DNA of 64,000 bases from Symsagittifera roscoffensis (Eukaryota; Xenacoelomorpha; Acoela; Convolutidae): contig NC_087070.1 of NCBI RefSeq assembly GCF_963678635.1, positions 992,001 to 1,056,000 of the forward strand. The letters run 5' to 3'. A program made the translations under genes and the position numbers. The first letter of the stretch is position 1. Each line of letters opens with the position of its first letter. The notes beneath the pieces were generated by a model. That model was not told the origin of the DNA. It saw only the letters and a list, made by a program, of their open reading frames with translations, and did no database searches. Of this stretch, positions 61,001 to 64,000 are shown one piece after another.

Positions 61001-63109
61001 TGTGAGCAATCAGAATACTAAAATTTCAGCTTTAAAACCACCTTTACATCCCGTGTAGTTTAATAAGTTCTGAAATTAGAAAAGCATCAAAATAAGTCAG
61101 CGGAAACTAAAGTAGCTATCATCGAGACAGTGAAAATAAAAAAAAATCGATTGATCAATCTCCCACTATTCACCTATTCTAGCTCTCCCCAAGCAAAAAC
61201 AATAAAACGCTTCAAAAACGTTATCAAACGCAACCAAACACTTTCTGTTATCATAACACGTAGTCAATTGACAGACCTAATTATTTTCCAATGAGTACCG
61301 AGACAAATTTTTGAAAGAAAAAACCTATATTAAAAATGCCAATTTCTGTTTGGGCGGCAATCGCCCCGATGAAAGCAAGTTACCAAGTTTGTTTCACTTA
61401 TTTTGATTCTGAATACTTGTTGCTCTAACTTTGATTCAAAAGCCACTCTTAAGTGATTTCTTTTTCGCCCTGAAAGTATTTTTGTTCGAGTTCTGATAAT
61501 TGTTAGCTTTGGTATTCCACATTCGTTGGACAATCTGGTTCAATTTTTAAAATGTTTAAATTGATTACATACTTGCTTTAAGCTTCAAAAATAGGATTGC
61601 ATTTTCAAGCATTTATTTAGGAGAGAAGTTAGTAGCATATAAATCAACAAAGAACTACATTCGATTGAAGACTCAACAAGTTCATATTATATAGCTTACC
61701 GACGCGTGGCCCTGAAAAATGGAGGACAAAAAATCAATTTCATTGAAACATGCATTCATATGGTCCTAAGAGTAATTATTTCACAAAATAGCTAAATTTC
61801 TCTGTATTTAGTTCTTCTAAGCGAAAAAATATTTGATTGAACGTGATGATATTTGATGTTTTGTTTTCAATGTTCAAAATTCATTTACCGCTTCGGGCGA
61901 CACGAAAATTCCACAACTCACTAAAAAATTTACGGCGTATCAAAATTGGAACCCCGAGAGCGGGAAAAGCAAAGGAAAACAAAAATTACGACGAAGTCAA
62001 TGTAAACTATTGAAGTTTTTTTTCCTTCTTTATCATTTATCTAAGAGTTATTAGTGATGATTGTTCTCATTTTCAATCAAATTACTCGTGTGTCCTGCTT
62101 CAGTGTTCATTGACAATTTTTGTATTTTTATGTCTTCAAACAAAACAACTTCTGTCTCCTTATTTTATTTCAACAAATGAATGGTTATACCGTAAAAATT
62201 TCGTTTTTGTATAAAAAAGCAAGTGTTATAATGTTAGATGAGTTATTTTTCCTTAAGATTTAAAATCTAGAAAAGCGCGGAGTAACCATACCAGACTTTT
62301 CAGGAGAAACTTTTCTCTGACCGCTGAATTTCCCGTGTTTTCTATTTTTTTAGCAGGCAAAAAATTGGCTGCATCAACGCAAGTGGCATTCAATACTGAT
62401 TAAAAATCTCAAATGGGTTTTTTCCGTTTTTTTTTCCAGTGATGAGCAAATCAAATTTGCTCATCAGAAAAACGCAGGAAAACTGTCAGTGTAGTTTATT
62501 TTAGACTATATTTTAGACTAAGGGTTAAATTCATGTCCATCTTTTAAATTTATAAATTATAATCAATTTTTATTTTCAAGAATTAAGACAGTTGCTTTTT
62601 TTGAACAACAATCTAAAGCACTTTCAAAAACACCTACTAAAGAACACTTAAAGAACTCACACAAAACCCTTCCTAAGAGATTGCTACTAAAGCCTGTAAC
62701 AATTAATTTTACGGTATTTTTATTTACAGAGCCCGGACATAGCTAAGACATCTCAAAACATTGGCTCAACAGACCGGAGCAAACAACATGCATTTCAATC
62801 AAACAAAAATTTGTGATTTAAATTCATATTGCATTTAGAAAAAAAACACAAAACATTTTTGATTACGATAATGAAAAATACTGCTTGTATGAGGGCAAAT
62901 ATTCCATTTTTCTGGCAGCCATCTTTTGTCTATTATTTAATCTCTGTTTTAAAGAAATGATGAATCTTATGAGAAGAAAGTTAAAAATTTTGCAGATATT
63001 TTTTGATTTAATATATGCAAAAAAAAGAGATAACGTACCGCGTTAATTGTAACAATTTCTCAAATTACTAACTTTTAAAGTTCATTCATTTTTATTTTCG
63101 AAAAAATTT
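61001..63109. other. non-coding, no gene seen
   Basis: AT-rich. A 67-codon minus-strand frame at 61330-61533 has a fairly mixed composition but no splice signals or family resemblance, and it is not called. Confidence 0.4.
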
Positions 63110-63114
63110 CTTCA

Positions 63115-63182
63115 AAAAACGAAATATATCCGAAGAAACCCCACCGAGCACAAGCCTTCCGTAAGGTCTTAGAAGGTTGAAC
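63115..63182 (-). mobile_element. Helentron-like element, short 5' fragment
   Basis: GAAGAAACCCCACCGAGCAC, AAGCCTTCCGTAAGGTCTTA, GAAGGTTGAAC on the plus strand resembles the reverse complement of the 5' 60 bases of the family. It lies 170 bases from the complete copy at 63354. Confidence 0.45.
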
Positions 63183-63353
63183 ATTAGTTGAATACAAAAA
63201 AAAAATTAACAAATTTTGATCAAAACCAGTTCAACTAGGTGAAATGAAAAACTTAAAAAATTAATTTTGGATATCACAAGCTTAAAACACAAGCTATCAG
63301 TCAAATTTTATATCCTACAAGTTTTTTGGTAATCCAAATTCCTCTAAATTAAA

Positions 63354-63895
63354 CAAGACTGCTCGTATCAGGGCGAAGCCCTGAATGTTCCGACTGCCTT
63401 TTAAGGTTTATTGAGCAGCAGTAATACATGAAAAAATCTAATGAAATAAAATAAAATGAATTTTTTTTCTTCTAAAATTTGAACTTTTTTTTAATAAAAA
63501 TCATCCCCCCACACGCCATATAAAGTACAAAAAGATAGATTTCGTTCCTTGTAACAAATCAATTATGGCAAATAAGCTTCGTTCAACCAATTTGGAACAA
63601 TTTATAAGACGGATTAAATCTTCGCTTACGCGTTAATAGCGCGAATTATATTGCGCGTTAATTGTCCCAAATTGGTCAAAATGGCCAAAATGGCAATCTG
63701 TAAACCCTCAAAATTTTACGAAAAATAATCACAGGTGAAATATCTTTTCAAATTTACGCTCAAAACAACAATACCTTTTGAATGATATCAAAAATCCGTC
63801 AAAAATGGCTAGTTAAAAAGTCGAAATTTGTCTGAAGAAAAAAAAACCCACCCCGAGCACAATTATTCCGTTACTTTCGTATCGAAAGTCGGAAC
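63354..63895 (-). mobile_element. Helentron-like non-autonomous element, full-length copy C
   Basis: About 542 bp. On the minus strand it opens GTTCCGACTTTCGATACGAA and closes GGCAGTCGGAACATTCAGGG, CTTCGCCCTGATACGAGCAG, TCTTG. Both terminal hairpins are intact: CTTTCG/CGAAAG at the 5' end and TCAGGGC/GCCCTGA at the 3' end. The flanks are T on each side, consistent with insertion between T residues. Very close to copy B, hence probably recent. Confidence 0.82.
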
Positions 63896-64000
63896 AATAA
63901 GAATTAAATTGGCTGCATCAATTTAAATATGAAATAGAAAATTGACATTGTCACGTTAAATGTTAAAATTTTGCATCATGCGTTTTGTTATACAGCAAAC

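Noticed and set aside
61330-61533. 67-codon open frame (-) of mixed composition
   Set aside because: No splice signals, no similarity and no neighbouring exon; could not be supported.

Overview
The window is AT-rich eukaryotic DNA (estimated by eye at about one-third G+C), very gene-poor, with homopolymer runs, spliced exons bounded by GT/AG, an immunoglobulin-type exon chain, LINE reverse-transcriptase relics and several families of non-autonomous transposons. This fits an invertebrate animal genome with long introns. I could not identify the species from sequence alone. A 200-base run of N (12022-12221) is an assembly gap.

Genes. Only a few segments look like functional coding sequence, all on the minus strand. 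Three exons (34364-34044, 7936-7751, 5824-5681, in transcript order) are all phase 1 at both ends. They join in frame into one immunoglobulin domain, with a Ser/Gly-rich insert supplied by the middle exon and about 26 kb of intron between the first two. Farther upstream, 54292-54154 starts with ATG and ends at a consensus donor, also in phase 1. It can splice to 53849-53704 (terminal exon, predicted 94-residue protein) or, by phase, to the Ig exon at 34364. I do not recognise its product.

Mobile DNA. (i) A 520-550 bp family begins GTTCCGACTTTCG and ends with a hairpin followed by CTTG. It is present in about ten full, diverged or fragmentary copies in at least two subfamilies, and its layout resembles Helentron-associated elements. 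(ii) A CAGGGGCGGAT...CCGCCCCTG family flanked by 8-bp target duplications is a hAT-type MITE: two copies have perfect duplications, one has 7 of 8, and four are partial. (iii) A 213-bp element at 23048-23260 has terminal inverted repeats of 44-48 bp. (iv) Decayed LINE reverse transcriptases lie at 24425-24680 (-) and 35233-35770 (+). (v) A duplicated, unrecognised coding relic lies at 40.2 and 44.0 kb. (vi) A foldback structure at 59901-60127 is built from 17-bp iterons, four on each arm in inverted order.

Region by region: 1-5.7 kb repeats and non-coding; 5.7-34.4 kb Ig exons and their introns, filled with repeats; 34.4-54 kb transposon relics, tRNA-like sequences and a GC-rich island at 37.66-37.79 kb; 53.7-54.3 kb the second exon pair; 54.3-64 kb presumed upstream region, a G-rich tract, the foldback element, a 127-bp tandem array and a full Helentron-like copy. 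No CRISPR array, operon, rRNA gene or intact transposase was seen.
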